NCBI GenBank assembly: GCA_024709485.1
Contig: JANJWO010000012.1
Coordinates: 1 to 64,000 of the forward strand
Direction of reading: 5' to 3'
Origin: Hydrogenophilaceae bacterium
Lineage (GTDB): Bacteria; Pseudomonadota; Gammaproteobacteria; Burkholderiales; Thiobacillaceae
Length of the DNA stretch: 64,000 nucleotides
Each line of letters begins with the position of its first letter. The first letter of the stretch is position 1. Both the position numbers and the translations under genes were made by a program. Shown here piece by piece: positions 25,131-35,741 of the stretch. The notes under the pieces were generated by a model. It made no database searches, was not told where the DNA came from, and saw only the letters and a program-made list of their open reading frames with translations.

Positions 25131-28106
25131 TCAGCCCCGGCAGCCGGTTTCCGGTTGCGCCTCGCCTGCGCCTGGGGGGAGGTACGCCGCCGCGCAATCC
25201 ATGGACTGGAACTCGATCCAGAACGTGCTGCCCTCGCGCTCGGCGCTGGCAAAACCGATGCTCCCCCCCATCAGCTCCATGATCCGCCGGCAAAGCGCCA
25301 GCCCCACCCCCGCCCCCGGGATGCCGCTGCGATCCGCGCCCAGGCGGCTGAAGTGCTGGAACAGCTCGCCGTGTCTTTCCTGCGGGATCCCCGCCCCGGT
25401 ATCGCTGACGGCGATGCGCACCGTGTCATTGCCCTGGCAATGGCAGGCAACCGTGATGCGGCCGCCATCCCGGTTGTACTTCACCGCATTGCTCAGCAGA
25501 TTGAGCAGCACTTGTTTGAGGCGGACCGGATCGATGATGGCGGTGAGCCTGGCGCAACCGCCGACCAGGTTATCGATCGCCAGGCGCTTGTCCTCCGCGG
25601 AGGCGCGGATCATGTCGAGGCATTCCCTGATCACGCCCGCCACGTCGACCTCTTCCAGTTGCAGCGTCATTCTGCCCGCCTCGATGCGCGAAAGATCCAG
25701 CACGTCGCTGACCAGCTCGTGCAGCAGCCAGCCCGCCCGCAGGATGCGCTTGACGTTCCACTGCTGGGCCTCGGTCAGCGGCGCCTCCGGGTCCGACTCC
25801 AGGAGCTGGGCGAATCCGACAATGGCATTGAGCGGCGTACGCAACTCATGGCTGATCTGGGAGAGGAACTCCGATTTGGCCTTGTTGGCCTTCTCGGCCG
25901 CCTCCTTGGCGTCGACCAGCTCCTTTTCCATCGCCACCCGCTCGCTCACGTCGTGAATCGCCGCCACGCAATGGGTGGCTTCGCCTTCGCTGTCCTGTAC
26001 CGGCGAAAGGAAGATGTCGCACCAGACCTGGCGCCCCTGTTGCGAAACCCCTTCCACGAGCGCATACCACTCGACGCCCGCGGAAACCGCCCCGCTCAGC
26101 AGCGACCAGTCGTCCGCGCTTCCCTGGGCCGGCAGCAGCACCGGCCAGGGTTCGCCCTGAAGCGCTTGCGCCGGCATCCCGACCATCTGCGCGAACGCCT
26201 GGTTGGCGTATTCGATGACCCGGCCGTCGCGGCGCAGGATCACGATGCCGTTCGCGCTGGCGGCGATCGCCCGGTCGTGCAGCACCAGCGTGTCCTCCAT
26301 CTCCTTGCGGGCCGTCACGTCGCGGACCGAGATCTGCAGGCCGACGATGTTTCCCGCCGCATCCCGCGTCGGCGAGGCGGAGGCCTCCACCCAGATGTAA
26401 TGCCCGTCCTTGTGCAGGATGCGGTAATACTCGCAGGCTGACGGCCGCCCCTCCAGCAAGGGGCCGTGCAGCTCGCGCCGCACGCGCGCCCTGTCGTCCG
26501 GGTGCACGAATTCGTAGCCGCCATGGCCGATCATTTCCGCCTGCGTGTAGCCGGTCACGCGCAGGCAGGAGGGACTGGCATACAAGAAGCGCCCGTGCGG
26601 ATCATGCAGCGTGATCACGTCCTGGGCGTTCTCGGCCAATAGCCGAAAGCGTTCCTCGCTCTTCTGCAAGGCTTCGCCGATGGCCAGCGACTGGGTGATG
26701 TCGGTGCGGATGGACAAATAGCCCGCCGGCAGGCCGGTCTCGTCGACAAAGGGCACGATGGTCGAGGCCACCCAGTAATAGCTCCCGTCCTTGCGGCGGT
26801 TGCGGATGCTGCCGTGCCAGACCTCGCCGCGGCCGACGGTCTCCCACATCTCCTCGAAAAACGCTCGCGGATGCAGGCCGGAATTGAGCAGGCGGTGATT
26901 GCGGCCGATCAATTCCTCGCGCGAATACTGGCTGGTTTCGCAGAACTTGTCGTTGACCTGAACGATATTGCCGGCCACATCCGTCGCGCTCACGATGGCG
27001 TGCGCGTTGATCGCGCGCAGGTGCTGGGTCAGCTCGCGCTCGCGCTTCTGCAGCGCCTCGCCGAGTGCATCCATGGCATGGGCCAGCTCGCCGATTTCAT
27101 CCTTCTGCTTGCGCAGGTCGGCGCGCGCCAGGAAATCGCCGCGCGTCAGGCGCCGGGCGAAATCCGTGAGACGGGCGAGCCGGTTGCCGATCAGGCGGTT
27201 GCCCATGACGATGGTCAGCAGCGGCATGGCCAGCATTGCGAGCAGGATGGCCGCGGCGGCAAGCAGAATCTGCTTGTGCACGCGCGCATAGACCAGTTCG
27301 GCGGGAATGCCTATCGCCAGGTAAGCCTCGCCTTTTTTCGACTCCAGCGTCACGATGGAGAACAGCCGGCGGTGCCCGTCCGGCCCCGTGGATTCGACCA
27401 CCCCATCGTCGCCAAAGGCCTTGACGTTGCGGAACAGGGAATCCGTCGGAATCTGCCTTCCGACCCACTGCTCGGGGTCGGGGTAGCGCTGCAGGATCAG
27501 GCCGTCCTGATTGAACAGCGTGACGATGGATTTTTTCGGCAGCGCCGCCATGACATCGAAACGTTTCGAGTACTCCAGATCGACCGCCGCGAACAACAAG
27601 GTCCTGGCCTGTCCGGAGGCGTCGGCCACCGGCTGCGCGACCATTACAATCGGCCTGCCGGTGATGCCGCCTATCCGATAATCGGACACCACATATGCCT
27701 TCTGCTTCAGCGCATCCTGGAGCCATAGATAGCCCTTGAGGTTGACGGGCCGGGAGTCGGGCGCGCCGCTGCACAGCACGTCCCCTTCGGGGTTCACCAA
27801 TCCCAGGTTGGCATAGTCATGCGCATGCTGCTTCAGGACGTCCGCGAGTGTGCCGCAGTAGCCCGCGCGCCTGTCGCGGATTTCGGGAATGGCGGCCAGG
27901 GTGGCCAACAGGTGCCCGGCGTCGTGTATCTGGTCCTCATGCGCCGACGCCGCCAGGCGGCTTAGCGCAACCGCTTTTTCCCGCGCCTCGTCCATGGAGA
28001 ACTGGTAGTAGTGCTTGCCCAGCAGCAGGGCGAGGATGCCGATGGGAATGCAGCCGCCGACGACGAGCGCAACCAGGCGGAATTTCAGCGAGGACAAGGA
28101 AATCAT
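25131..28106 (-). CDS. Membrane sensor histidine kinase with Cache, HAMP and three PAS domains
   Basis: The 991 residues run: transmembrane helix 8-30; periplasmic double-Cache-type region about 31-280 (LGLVNPEGDVLCSG, YRIGGITGRPIVMVAQPV); second helix about 283-303; HAMP; PAS domains near 375-480 (DKFCETSQYSREELIG), 490-610 (YASPSCLRVTGYTQAEM) and 615-735; HisKA with phospho-accepting His in FLSQISHELRTPLNAIVGFA; HATPase with NLLSNAVKYNRDGG, DTGAGIPQERH and GAGVGLALCRRIM. It has no receiver, so it could phosphorylate the receiver of the HsbR-like protein encoded two genes downstream. It overlaps the GGDEF-EAL gene by four bases. Confidence 0.92.
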   Translation of the reverse strand: MISLSSLKFRLVALVVGGCIPIGILALLLGKHYYQFSMDEAREKAVALSRLAASAHEDQIHDAGHLLATLAAIPEIRDRRAGYCGTLADVLKQHAHDYANLGLVNPEGDVLCSGAPDSRPVNLKGYLWLQDALKQKAYVVSDYRIGGITGRPIVMVAQPVADASGQARTLLFAAVDLEYSKRFDVMAALPKKSIVTLFNQDGLILQRYPDPEQWVGRQIPTDSLFRNVKAFGDDGVVESTGPDGHRRLFSIVTLESKKGEAYLAIGIPAELVYARVHKQILLAAAAILLAMLAMPLLTIVMGNRLIGNRLARLTDFARRLTRGDFLARADLRKQKDEIGELAHAMDALGEALQKRERELTQHLRAINAHAIVSATDVAGNIVQVNDKFCETSQYSREELIGRNHRLLNSGLHPRAFFEEMWETVGRGEVWHGSIRNRRKDGSYYWVASTIVPFVDETGLPAGYLSIRTDITQSLAIGEALQKSEERFRLLAENAQDVITLHDPHGRFLYASPSCLRVTGYTQAEMIGHGGYEFVHPDDRARVRRELHGPLLEGRPSACEYYRILHKDGHYIWVEASASPTRDAAGNIVGLQISVRDVTARKEMEDTLVLHDRAIAASANGIVILRRDGRVIEYANQAFAQMVGMPAQALQGEPWPVLLPAQGSADDWSLLSGAVSAGVEWYALVEGVSQQGRQVWCDIFLSPVQDSEGEATHCVAAIHDVSERVAMEKELVDAKEAAEKANKAKSEFLSQISHELRTPLNAIVGFAQLLESDPEAPLTEAQQWNVKRILRAGWLLHELVSDVLDLSRIEAGRMTLQLEEVDVAGVIRECLDMIRASAEDKRLAIDNLVGGCARLTAIIDPVRLKQVLLNLLSNAVKYNRDGGRITVACHCQGNDTVRIAVSDTGAGIPQERHGELFQHFSRLGADRSGIPGAGVGLALCRRIMELMGGSIGFASAEREGSTFWIEFQSMDCAAAYLPPGAGEAQPETGCRG

Positions 28107-31081
28107 GACGAGCGGCCCGGAAGCTCAAGCAGGCCCTGGCCCGCCGCAGTGCCGGCATACTCGGCGACGTCCAGTTTCCGGCCATCGCGCAGCAGGCCCT
28201 CGATCTCCTCTTCCGGCAGCGGCCGGCTGAAGTAGTAGCCCTGACACTCGTTGCAGCCGACCTGGTGGAGAAAAGCGGCTTGCGCCGGCTTCTCCACGCC
28301 CTCCGCCACCACGTTGAGCTCAAGACTGTGCGCCAGGGTGACGATCGCCCGCACAATGGCCGCATCGTCGGGGTCCGTCGTGATGTCGTTGACGAAGGAG
28401 CGGTCGATCTTGAGCACGTCGATGGGAAAAAGCTTGAGGTAGGAAAGCGAGGAATGTCCGGTGCCGAAATCGTCGACCGCGAGCTCGACGCCCTGCTGCT
28501 TCAGCCTGGACAAGGTTTCGATCGCGGAGCGGGTGTCGTGCATGACGGTGCTCTCGGTAATCTCGAGTTCCAGGCAGGCGGGGTCCAGCCGCGACTCCGC
28601 CAGCGCCCGCTCGACACTGCCGATCAGTCCCGGATCGCGGAATTGCGCCGCCGACAGGTTGACCGCCATCCGCAGCACCGGCAGCCCGTCCGCCTGCCAC
28701 TGCCGGGCGCGCCTGCAGGCCTGCCCCAGCACCCATTCGCCGATCGGCACGATCAGGCCGCTGCCCTCCGCCACGCCGATGAAGCGCTCGGGACCGACCA
28801 GGCCCTCGCGCGGATGGTTCCAGCGCACCAGCGCCTCGAGCCCCACCATTTCGCCGCTGGCGAGATTGAAGCGCGGCTGATAGTGCAGCACCAGTTCCCC
28901 GCGCTCGATGGCATGGCGCAAATCACGCTCGGTTTCCAGCTGAGCGCGCATGCGCGCGTCCATGTCGGGCACATAAAAGCGCAGATCGCCGCGTCCCGCC
29001 TCCTTGGCGCGGTACATCGCGATATCGGCATTGCGCAGCAGCGTGCCGGCATCCTCGCTGTCCAGCGGATACATCGAAATACCCAGGCTGCCGCTGGCGT
29101 AGAACTCCTGGCCGCACACCTGGAACGGGGCATTCATGGCAGTCAGGATCTTCTTGGACAGCACCGCCACGTCCGACATGTACGCCACATCCGTCAGCAG
29201 CAGGATGAACTCGTCGCCGCCCTGGCGGCCCACGGTATCGCCGGCGCGCAGCGCGCCCCGCAGGCGCACCGCAACCTGCCGCAGCAGCTCGTCGCCCGCG
29301 GCATGGCCGTAAACGTCGTTGACGCTCTTGAAATGGTCGAGGTCGAAGTAGGCCACGGCCAGCAGATGGCGGTCGCGGCGCGCATGGGAAATCGCCTGCT
29401 CCAGGCGGTCGAGCAGCAGGGTCCGGTTGGGCAGCGCGGTCAACGCATCATGGGTGGCCTGATAGCGCAGCTGTTCCTCGTAACGCCTGCGCTCCGAAAT
29501 GTCGCGCGCGATCACCAGCGCGGAATTGATTTTCTCGTCCAGGTCGCGTTCCGGCGTCATGCGCACATGGAAGTAGCGCTGCCCCGCATCCGGCGCCTCG
29601 ATGCTGCACTCGATGCAAGCCTCCTCCCCCTTTTCAAACACCTCCCGCAGGCAGTCCTGCCAGGCCCTTGCCGCGTCGGGCGACAGCCCGAGCTCCTCCC
29701 AGGTGCGCCCCACGCATTCCATGTGATTGCGCCCCAGGACCTCCTGGATCGCGGGGTTGGCATAGAGAAAATGCATGTCGCGGTCGAAGCGCGCAATCAC
29801 GTCCTGGGCGTTGTCGACCAGGGCGCTGAACTCCTGGGAGCTGCGGCGCAGCAGGCTCTCCATTTCCCTGGCCACGCTGACATCGCGCGCCACCACGATG
29901 TTCTGGCGCTCCCCGTCCAGTTGCACGGGCGACAACACCACATTGACCGGCACGCGGGCGCCGTCCATGCGCCTGGCCTGGACATCGCTGCGCATGCCAA
30001 GGGGCAGGGGCACAGCTTCCTCCCCGCGCCAGCGTATGGCGTCGGGCAGGAAGCGCTCCAGGCGCTGGCCGGCCAGCGCCTCGCAGTCGCAGCCCAGCAG
30101 CGTTCCCGCCCGGGTGTTGGCCAGCGCGATACGGCGCCGGGCATCGACCAGGAAAACCGCATCCGGCGTGGCGTCGAACATGCGGCGGAAGCGCTCCTCG
30201 CTTTCGCGGGCGTTTCGCTCGGATTGGGCCAACTCGCGATAGGGCTGGCGCACCGCGGCCACGAACACGCCGTGGTAAAGGAAGCCGTATGCCACGATCT
30301 TGTAGATGTGCCCCAGCATGTTCACCCAATCGCTCACATGCGCGTAAAAGGTGAACGCCATCTCGCTCAGGATCATGATGCCCACGGCCGCCAGCAGCGA
30401 GGTCGCGACATAGCCCCGGGCCGAGCGGCCATGCGCCAGAACGAGAAGCGCGGCCAGGGCGAGGAGCGCAATGATGAAATACTCCGCGCCGATCTTGAAC
30501 GGCGTCAGCCCCTGCCCGGGAATGAAGGTGGCAGGCAGCCACTCCGGGCGATGCAGCACGACCCAGTAAACCGCGCAGGTCCAGGCCAGCGCCGCCGCCA
30601 GCGCGGCATGCCGCCGGCGCGGAAATTCGGCCAGCCGGGGCGCGAGCACCGCGCCGAGCAGCGCCACCGCCGCCGAGAGCCGGGCGGCCAGCCAGAAATT
30701 GATGGCCTTCTCCGGGCCGGAGGGGGAGACGAAGTCCGGCATGCCCTTATAGGACAGCAGATGCGCAATATCCAGCAGGGCCACGGCCAGAAAGCCCGTG
30801 GACACCAGCACCAGGAAGGCCGACTCGCGCTCGCGCGCGGCGTGCCAGCCCACTCCGAAGATCATGGCCGCCACCGCCACCGCCAGGATTTCGGCGATGC
30901 TGTGGAACACCACATAGTCCTGGATCGGCACGGCGGATTCCGCCGGAATCAGCAGCAGAATCGCCAGGCCGGCCGCGGCCCCCAGGGACATGCCCATGCC
31001 GCTGGCAGGCCATGAGCGCAGCCCGGCCTGCATGCCGGAGAGCATCTTCTTCCCCAGGCCTGGCTCGGCGCGCTCAGGCAT
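28103..31081 (-). CDS. MASE3-PAS-GGDEF-EAL protein, bifunctional c-di-GMP enzyme
   Basis: The 992 residues begin with seven to eight membrane helices of MASE3 type ([60 protein letters not shown]). Two PAS domains follow (about 290-410 and 415-540), then a GGDEF domain with intact [12 protein letters not shown] (about 625) and an EAL domain with [21 protein letters not shown] and [13 protein letters not shown]. Both catalytic motifs are kept, so synthesis, hydrolysis or both are possible. It sits in the chemotaxis operon, overlapping cheB by eight bases, and precedes the HsbA/HsbR switch. In pseudomonads the HsbA partner HsbD is a diguanylate cyclase, so this protein is a candidate partner. 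Confidence 0.92.
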   Translation of the reverse strand: MPERAEPGLGKKMLSGMQAGLRSWPASGMGMSLGAAAGLAILLLIPAESAVPIQDYVVFHSIAEILAVAVAAMIFGVGWHAARERESAFLVLVSTGFLAVALLDIAHLLSYKGMPDFVSPSGPEKAINFWLAARLSAAVALLGAVLAPRLAEFPRRRHAALAAALAWTCAVYWVVLHRPEWLPATFIPGQGLTPFKIGAEYFIIALLALAALLVLAHGRSARGYVATSLLAAVGIMILSEMAFTFYAHVSDWVNMLGHIYKIVAYGFLYHGVFVAAVRQPYRELAQSERNARESEERFRRMFDATPDAVFLVDARRRIALANTRAGTLLGCDCEALAGQRLERFLPDAIRWRGEEAVPLPLGMRSDVQARRMDGARVPVNVVLSPVQLDGERQNIVVARDVSVAREMESLLRRSSQEFSALVDNAQDVIARFDRDMHFLYANPAIQEVLGRNHMECVGRTWEELGLSPDAARAWQDCLREVFEKGEEACIECSIEAPDAGQRYFHVRMTPERDLDEKINSALVIARDISERRRYEEQLRYQATHDALTALPNRTLLLDRLEQAISHARRDRHLLAVAYFDLDHFKSVNDVYGHAAGDELLRQVAVRLRGALRAGDTVGRQGGDEFILLLTDVAYMSDVAVLSKKILTAMNAPFQVCGQEFYASGSLGISMYPLDSEDAGTLLRNADIAMYRAKEAGRGDLRFYVPDMDARMRAQLETERDLRHAIERGELVLHYQPRFNLASGEMVGLEALVRWNHPREGLVGPERFIGVAEGSGLIVPIGEWVLGQACRRARQWQADGLPVLRMAVNLSAAQFRDPGLIGSVERALAESRLDPACLELEITESTVMHDTRSAIETLSRLKQQGVELAVDDFGTGHSSLSYLKLFPIDVLKIDRSFVNDITTDPDDAAIVRAIVTLAHSLELNVVAEGVEKPAQAAFLHQVGCNECQGYYFSRPLPEEEIEGLLRDGRKLDVAEYAGTAAGQGLLELPGRSS

Positions 31082-32141
31082 ATTTCATGACTTCCAGGGC
31101 AATCGCGCCAAGCGGCAGGCTGTGGTCGACCGCGCCGAGCTTCACGGCTTCGCGCGGCATGCCATAGACCACGCTGGTGGCCTCGTCCTGGGCCACGGTG
31201 GCCGCGCCGCTGTCGTGCATTTCCTTGAGCCCGCGCGCGCCATCGTCGCCCATGCCGGTCATGATGATGCCGAGCGCATTCCTGCCGGCGTATTTCGCCA
31301 CCGAGCGGAACAGCACATCCACCGACGGGCGATGGCGGTTCACCAGCGGGCCGTCGATGATTTCCACGTGATACTGGGCGCCGTTGCGCTTGAGCAGCAT
31401 GTGCCTGCCGCCGGGCGCGATCAGCGCGCGTCCGGGCATGACGCGGTCGCCGTTTTTGGCTTCGCGCACCTCGATCCGGCACAGGCTGTCCAGACGCGCG
31501 GCAAAGGAGGCCGTGAACTTCTCCGGCATGTGCTGCACGATGACGATGCCGGGCGACACCGCGGGCAATGCGGTCAGCACCGCCTCCAGCGCCTGGGTGC
31601 CGCCGGTGGAGGTGCCGATCGCGACGATGCGCTCGGTAGTCTGGGCCATGGCGTGTTCGGTGGCGGGCAGCACCGCGTCGGCATTGAGCCTGGGCTGCGC
31701 GGGGACGGGGGCGGCCTTGGGCACCAGCTGCTGCGGCCTGGCGCGGGCCGCCGCCTTCACCGCCTGGATCAGGTCGGAGGCCGCGTCCGCCAGCGCCGCG
31801 CGGCGGTTGCCGATGCCGGGCTTGGGCACGATTCCCACCGCCCCGGCGGCCAGGGCCTGCACCGCGGTTTCCGAGCCCTTCTGGGTCAGCGAGGAGCAGA
31901 TCACCACCGGGGTGGGCCGCTCGGCCATCAGCTTCTTGAGAAAGGTGATGCCGTCCATGCGCGGCATTTCCACGTCCAGCACGATCACGTCCGGCCACTG
32001 CTTCTTCATTTTTTCCAGCGCGAAGATGGGATCGAGCGCGGCCCCGATCACCTCGATGCCGGCATGGCCGTCGAGCACGTCCGTGAGCACCTGCCGCACC
32101 ACGGCCGAATCGTCAATGACCAGGACGCTTGTTTTTTTCAT
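31074..32141 (-). CDS. cheB: Chemotaxis protein-glutamate methylesterase/deamidase CheB
   Basis: Removes methyl groups from chemoreceptors when phosphorylated. The 355 residues contain a receiver ([26 protein letters not shown]), an Ala/Pro linker (about 140-170) and the methylesterase domain with the catalytic triad in [14 protein letters not shown] (Ser), [14 protein letters not shown] (His) and [13 protein letters not shown] (Asp). Overlaps: ATGA with cheD upstream, eight bases with the GGDEF-EAL gene downstream. Confidence 0.98.
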   Translation of the reverse strand: MKKTSVLVIDDSAVVRQVLTDVLDGHAGIEVIGAALDPIFALEKMKKQWPDVIVLDVEMPRMDGITFLKKLMAERPTPVVICSSLTQKGSETAVQALAAGAVGIVPKPGIGNRRAALADAASDLIQAVKAAARARPQQLVPKAAPVPAQPRLNADAVLPATEHAMAQTTERIVAIGTSTGGTQALEAVLTALPAVSPGIVIVQHMPEKFTASFAARLDSLCRIEVREAKNGDRVMPGRALIAPGGRHMLLKRNGAQYHVEIIDGPLVNRHRPSVDVLFRSVAKYAGRNALGIIMTGMGDDGARGLKEMHDSGAATVAQDEATSVVYGMPREAVKLGAVDHSLPLGAIALEVMKYA

Positions 32142-32659
32142 GCCTGCTCATCCTTCAATGCGCCGCAGAAGCCGGCAGCGGGCTGGAACTTGCGCACCCA
32201 GACATGGCCGCTCCAGATGTCGAACAGGACCGTCCGGTGGCCCACCCCTTCCAGGTCCTCCGCGTATGTGCGCAGGCCGTGCCGCTTCACCAGGTCGCGG
32301 CCGGCTTCCGCGTTCTTCCTGCCGACATGGTGCTGTTCGCCGCGCCGGCCCAAAGGAAACATGTTGCCGCCGCCGAACATCTTGACCACGTATTCATTGA
32401 TCGGCGCGCCCTTGACGCCGATGCCCTCGACCATCAGGGCAAAGGCCTCGTCCGCGTATTTGCCGTCAGGCTGCCCGTACTCCTGGCCCTGCCGCCTGGG
32501 CAGCATGTAATGGCACATGCCGCCGACCAACAGCCGGGGATGCCACATCGTGATCGAGACGCAGGAGCCCAGCACCGTGCGGATGCGGGTGTCCTGATCG
32601 CCGATATAGAACTCGCCGGGATTCAGGAAGATTTCGACAACATGGGCGGGCTTGTGCAC
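32138..32659 (-). CDS. cheD: Chemoreceptor glutamine deamidase CheD
   Basis: Deamidates receptor glutamines and can interact with the phosphatase side of the pathway. The 173 residues start with GTG at 32659, seven bases after the cheR stop. The catalytic pair is visible as C33 (TVLGSCVSI) and H50 (GGMCHYMLP), and the family motif [11 protein letters not shown] is present near residue 92. No cheZ is present in this block, so dephosphorylation of CheY must depend on something encoded elsewhere or on CheY turnover itself. Confidence 0.95.
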   Translation of the reverse strand: MHKPAHVVEIFLNPGEFYIGDQDTRIRTVLGSCVSITMWHPRLLVGGMCHYMLPRRQGQEYGQPDGKYADEAFALMVEGIGVKGAPINEYVVKMFGGGNMFPLGRRGEQHHVGRKNAEAGRDLVKRHGLRTYAEDLEGVGHRTVLFDIWSGHVWVRKFQPAAGFCGALKDEQA

Positions 32660-32666
32660 GCTGCGG

Positions 32667-33473
32667 CTACTTTCTGTATATCGAGGGCCGCACCAGCTTG
32701 AGCGCGTCGGTCACGCCGTTCAGGCTTTCCGAATGCCCGATGATCAGGTAACCGCCCGGCCGGATGGTCCCGGCGATGCGCTCCACCACCCTGGCCTTGG
32801 TCTCGGCGGAAAAATAGATCATCACGTTGCGCAGGAACACCACGTCGAACTCGCCCAGTTGGGGCAGGGGTTCGTTGAGGTTGATCTGGCGGAAGCTCAC
32901 CCTGGCCTGCAGGCGCCGGTCCACGAGAAAGCGCCCTTCCTGGGAACCCACGCCCTTGAAGCAGTATTTGCGCAGGTAGTGCTCGGGGATGTTCTTGGCG
33001 CGCTCCATGGCATACAGACCGCTGCGCGCCCGCTCCAGCACGCGCGTGCTGATGTCGGAAGCGAGAATCTCCCACGGCGCCTCGCCCAGGCGCTCGGCCA
33101 GCACCATGGCCAGCGTGTAGGGCTCCTCTCCGCTGGAACAGGCCGCGCTCCAGATCCGGCACGGCCGATCCGCGCGGCGCGCGGCCAGGATGTGCTCGGC
33201 CAGATATTCGAAATGCTTGGGCTCGCGGAAAAAATAGGTTTCGTTGGTGGTGAGCAGATCGAGCGCGGTCTGCAGCTCCTGCGGCTGCCGGCCGCTGCTC
33301 AGCAGGCGCAGATAGTCATGATAGGAATCCAGCGAATAGTGCTTCAGCCGCTTGGCCAGGCGGCCGCAGACCAGGGCCTTCTTGGCCGGGGACAGGTGAA
33401 TCCCGGCGAGCTGGTAGACCAGCCGCTGGAATTCGCCAAAGTCACGATCGGACAGTGTGGCAGTCTGCATCAT
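32667..33473 (-). CDS. cheR: Chemotaxis protein methyltransferase CheR
   Basis: Methylates chemoreceptor glutamates using SAM. The 268 residues have the N-terminal all-helical CheR domain (FQRLVYQLAGIHLSPAKKAL), then the Rossmann domain with LTTNETYFFREPKHFEYLAE, IWSAACSSGEEPYTLAMVLA, ILASDISTRVLERARSGLY and FDVVFLRNVMIYFSAETKAR, all diagnostic. It lies between cheW (about 80 bases upstream) and cheD. Confidence 0.98.
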   Translation of the reverse strand: MMQTATLSDRDFGEFQRLVYQLAGIHLSPAKKALVCGRLAKRLKHYSLDSYHDYLRLLSSGRQPQELQTALDLLTTNETYFFREPKHFEYLAEHILAARRADRPCRIWSAACSSGEEPYTLAMVLAERLGEAPWEILASDISTRVLERARSGLYAMERAKNIPEHYLRKYCFKGVGSQEGRFLVDRRLQARVSFRQINLNEPLPQLGEFDVVFLRNVMIYFSAETKARVVERIAGTIRPGGYLIIGHSESLNGVTDALKLVRPSIYRK

Positions 33474-33552
33474 GCATTCCTGTGTCTTTTCCGCTATCCC
33501 GCGGGCATTGTTCCAAAAACCCCCGCCCCCCGTTCATCGCCATCTTTGCCTT

Positions 33553-34107
33553 TCAGTCGCCGGCGTGCGGAAGCGGTTGCCTCTCCGTTCCGGCGGCATG
33601 CTCCAGCATGGCGAGATCATCCAGCGAGAGCACGTTGTTCACGCTCAGGATGATCACGAACTTGCCGTTCACCTTGCCCATTCCCTGTATGAAATCGGCC
33701 CGTATCCGGGTGCCAAAGCTCGGCGATGGCTCGATTTCGCCGGCGGCGATTTCCAGCACTTCCGACACCGAATCCACCACCACCCCCACATCGTGCTTGC
33801 CGTCATCGCTTTCGACCTCGATGATCACGATGCAGGTGCGGCGCGTGACCTCGGTGCGCTTGCGCCCGAAGCGGGCCGACAAGTCCACCACCGGCACCAC
33901 CGCGCCGCGCAGGTTGATCACCCCGCGGATGAACTCCGGCATCATCGGCACCTCGGTCAGGCCGCCGTACTCGATGATTTCCTTGATGACGAGAATGCCG
34001 ATGGCGAACATTTCGCCGCCCAGGCTGAAGGTGAGGTACTGGTTGTGCTCCTCGCCCTCCTGTTCATTCAGCGCCGCCGATTGCGTGCCCTTTACCAGCG
34101 CTCCCAT
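33553..34107 (-). CDS. cheW: Chemotaxis coupling protein CheW
   Basis: Scaffold linking receptors to CheA. The 184 residues have a short N-terminal extension (residues 1-22), then a CheW domain: YLTFSLGGEMFAIGILVIKE, PMMPEFIRGVINLRGAVVPV, VGVVVDSVSEVLEIAAGEIE and KFVIILSVNNVLSLDDL. It is encoded 12 bases after the chemoreceptor gene, so both are likely translated from one message. The C-terminal tail past residue 170 is not part of the domain. Confidence 0.97.
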   Translation of the reverse strand: MGALVKGTQSAALNEQEGEEHNQYLTFSLGGEMFAIGILVIKEIIEYGGLTEVPMMPEFIRGVINLRGAVVPVVDLSARFGRKRTEVTRRTCIVIIEVESDDGKHDVGVVVDSVSEVLEIAAGEIEPSPSFGTRIRADFIQGMGKVNGKFVIILSVNNVLSLDDLAMLEHAAGTERQPLPHAGD

Positions 34108-34119
34108 GGCCGCCTCCCC

Positions 34120-35739
34120 TCAGAACCGCACGAATTCGGTTTCGCTGTAGGCGGCTTCCGCGTGCGCCGCGGGCATCGCCTTGGCCTTGGCGGCAATGGC
34201 CGTGGCCGTCGCCGGCTTGCGCGCCGCCGGCGGCGCCGAGGTTCCCACCTTGAAAAAGCTCATGGTCTGCTGCAGCTGCTCGGCCTGGCTGCTCATCTCC
34301 TCCGCGGTCGCCGCCAATTCCTCGCTCGCCGAGGCGTTCTGCTGGGTGATCTGGCTCAACTGCGACATCGCGGTGTTGATCTGCCCGACACCGGCGGACT
34401 GCTCCTCGGAAGCCGCGGTGATCTCCTGCACCAGGTCGGAGGTTTTCTTGATCGAGGGCACCATCTCGCCCAGCAGCTGCCCCGCCTTCTCGGCCAGGCC
34501 CACCGAGCCCTTGGCGACTTCGCCGATTTCCTGCGCCGCCACCTGGCTGCGCTCGGCCAGCTTGCGCACTTCGGCCGCCACCACGGCAAAGCCCTTGCCG
34601 TGCTCGCCGGCGCGCGCCGCCTCGATCGCGGCGTTCAAGGCCAGCAGGTTGGTCTGGTAGGCAATGTCGTCGATGATGCCGATCTTCTCGGCAATGCTCT
34701 TCATCGCGGATACCGTCTCCTTCACCGCGGTGCCGCCCTCTTCGGCTTCGATCGCGGATTTGCTCGCCATGCCGTCCGTCACCTTGGCGTTCTCGGTGTT
34801 CTGGCCGATGGATGCGGACATCTGTTCGATCGACGCCGACGTCTCTTCCACGCTCGCGGCCTGCTCGCTCGATGCCTGGCTCAAGGTCTGCGCCGTGGCG
34901 GACACTTCCTCGGAGGCGCTGGAGAGGTTGTCGGCCGCGCTGCGCACTTCGGTGATGATCTGCGCGAGCTTTTCCACCATGTTCTTCATCGAGGTGAGCA
35001 GCATGCCGGTCTCGTCCTTCGAGCGCACCTCGATCTTCACGCTGAAGTCGCCCTCGGAGAGGCTGTTGGCCACGCCCACGGCCTCCCTGAGCGGCCGGGT
35101 GATGGAGCGCGTGACCCAGAACGCGATCCCCGCCGCGAACAGGAAAGCCGCCACGCTCATGGCCAGCATCAGGGTCCGCGCCTGGTTGTATTGCTCGGCG
35201 GCCGTCTTGCCCAGCTCGTTCATGAGGTCGCCCTGGAACTGGATGAGATCATTGACGCGCTTGCGGTACTCAGTGGCCGTCGGGAGGAATTCAGCCTCCA
35301 GGAACGTCCGCCCTTCTTCCAGCTTGCCTTCCTCCACCAGCTTGATGATCTGGTCTTGCGCGGCGATGAATTTCTCGCGCGATTCGAGGATCAGCTGGAA
35401 CAGCTCTATTCCCTTGGGCAGAAGCAGCGTGGGCTTGAGTTTCTCCCAGGCCTTGCCGATGTCGCTGCGGCCCTCGAGGATGCGTTCCTTCGCCGTCTGG
35501 ATGCCGGCCTTGTCCGCGGCAATCAGCAAATCCCGCGCGCCGAGGCCGATCGCGTTGACGCCGGCGAGCCCCTGCTGCAGCAGCAGAACTTTCGGCCATT
35601 TGTCCTGGTTGATGTTATCCAGCGATTCATTGAGCATGGCCATGCGCGTGACCCCGATGGCGGCGATTGCCATCATCAGCATCACGATCAGGCCGAAGCC
35701 AACTCCCAACCTCACTCCTATTTTCATGTTCTTGAACAT
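34120..35739 (-). CDS. Methyl-accepting chemotaxis protein (4HB-type sensor)
   Basis: From ATG 35739 (GGAGAG five bases upstream) there are 539 residues: first helix [20 protein letters not shown], a periplasmic four-helix bundle (about 30-185; [20 protein letters not shown]), second helix [24 protein letters not shown], and a long signalling domain whose hairpin tip reads [20 protein letters not shown]-like ([19 protein letters not shown]). No C-terminal pentapeptide for CheR tethering is seen. A GTG two codons upstream is too close to the ribosome site to be preferred. The start is two bases after the cheA stop. Confidence 0.96.
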   Translation of the reverse strand: MFKNMKIGVRLGVGFGLIVMLMMAIAAIGVTRMAMLNESLDNINQDKWPKVLLLQQGLAGVNAIGLGARDLLIAADKAGIQTAKERILEGRSDIGKAWEKLKPTLLLPKGIELFQLILESREKFIAAQDQIIKLVEEGKLEEGRTFLEAEFLPTATEYRKRVNDLIQFQGDLMNELGKTAAEQYNQARTLMLAMSVAAFLFAAGIAFWVTRSITRPLREAVGVANSLSEGDFSVKIEVRSKDETGMLLTSMKNMVEKLAQIITEVRSAADNLSSASEEVSATAQTLSQASSEQAASVEETSASIEQMSASIGQNTENAKVTDGMASKSAIEAEEGGTAVKETVSAMKSIAEKIGIIDDIAYQTNLLALNAAIEAARAGEHGKGFAVVAAEVRKLAERSQVAAQEIGEVAKGSVGLAEKAGQLLGEMVPSIKKTSDLVQEITAASEEQSAGVGQINTAMSQLSQITQQNASASEELAATAEEMSSQAEQLQQTMSFFKVGTSAPPAARKPATATAIAAKAKAMPAAHAEAAYSETEFVRF

Positions 35740-35741
35740 CG

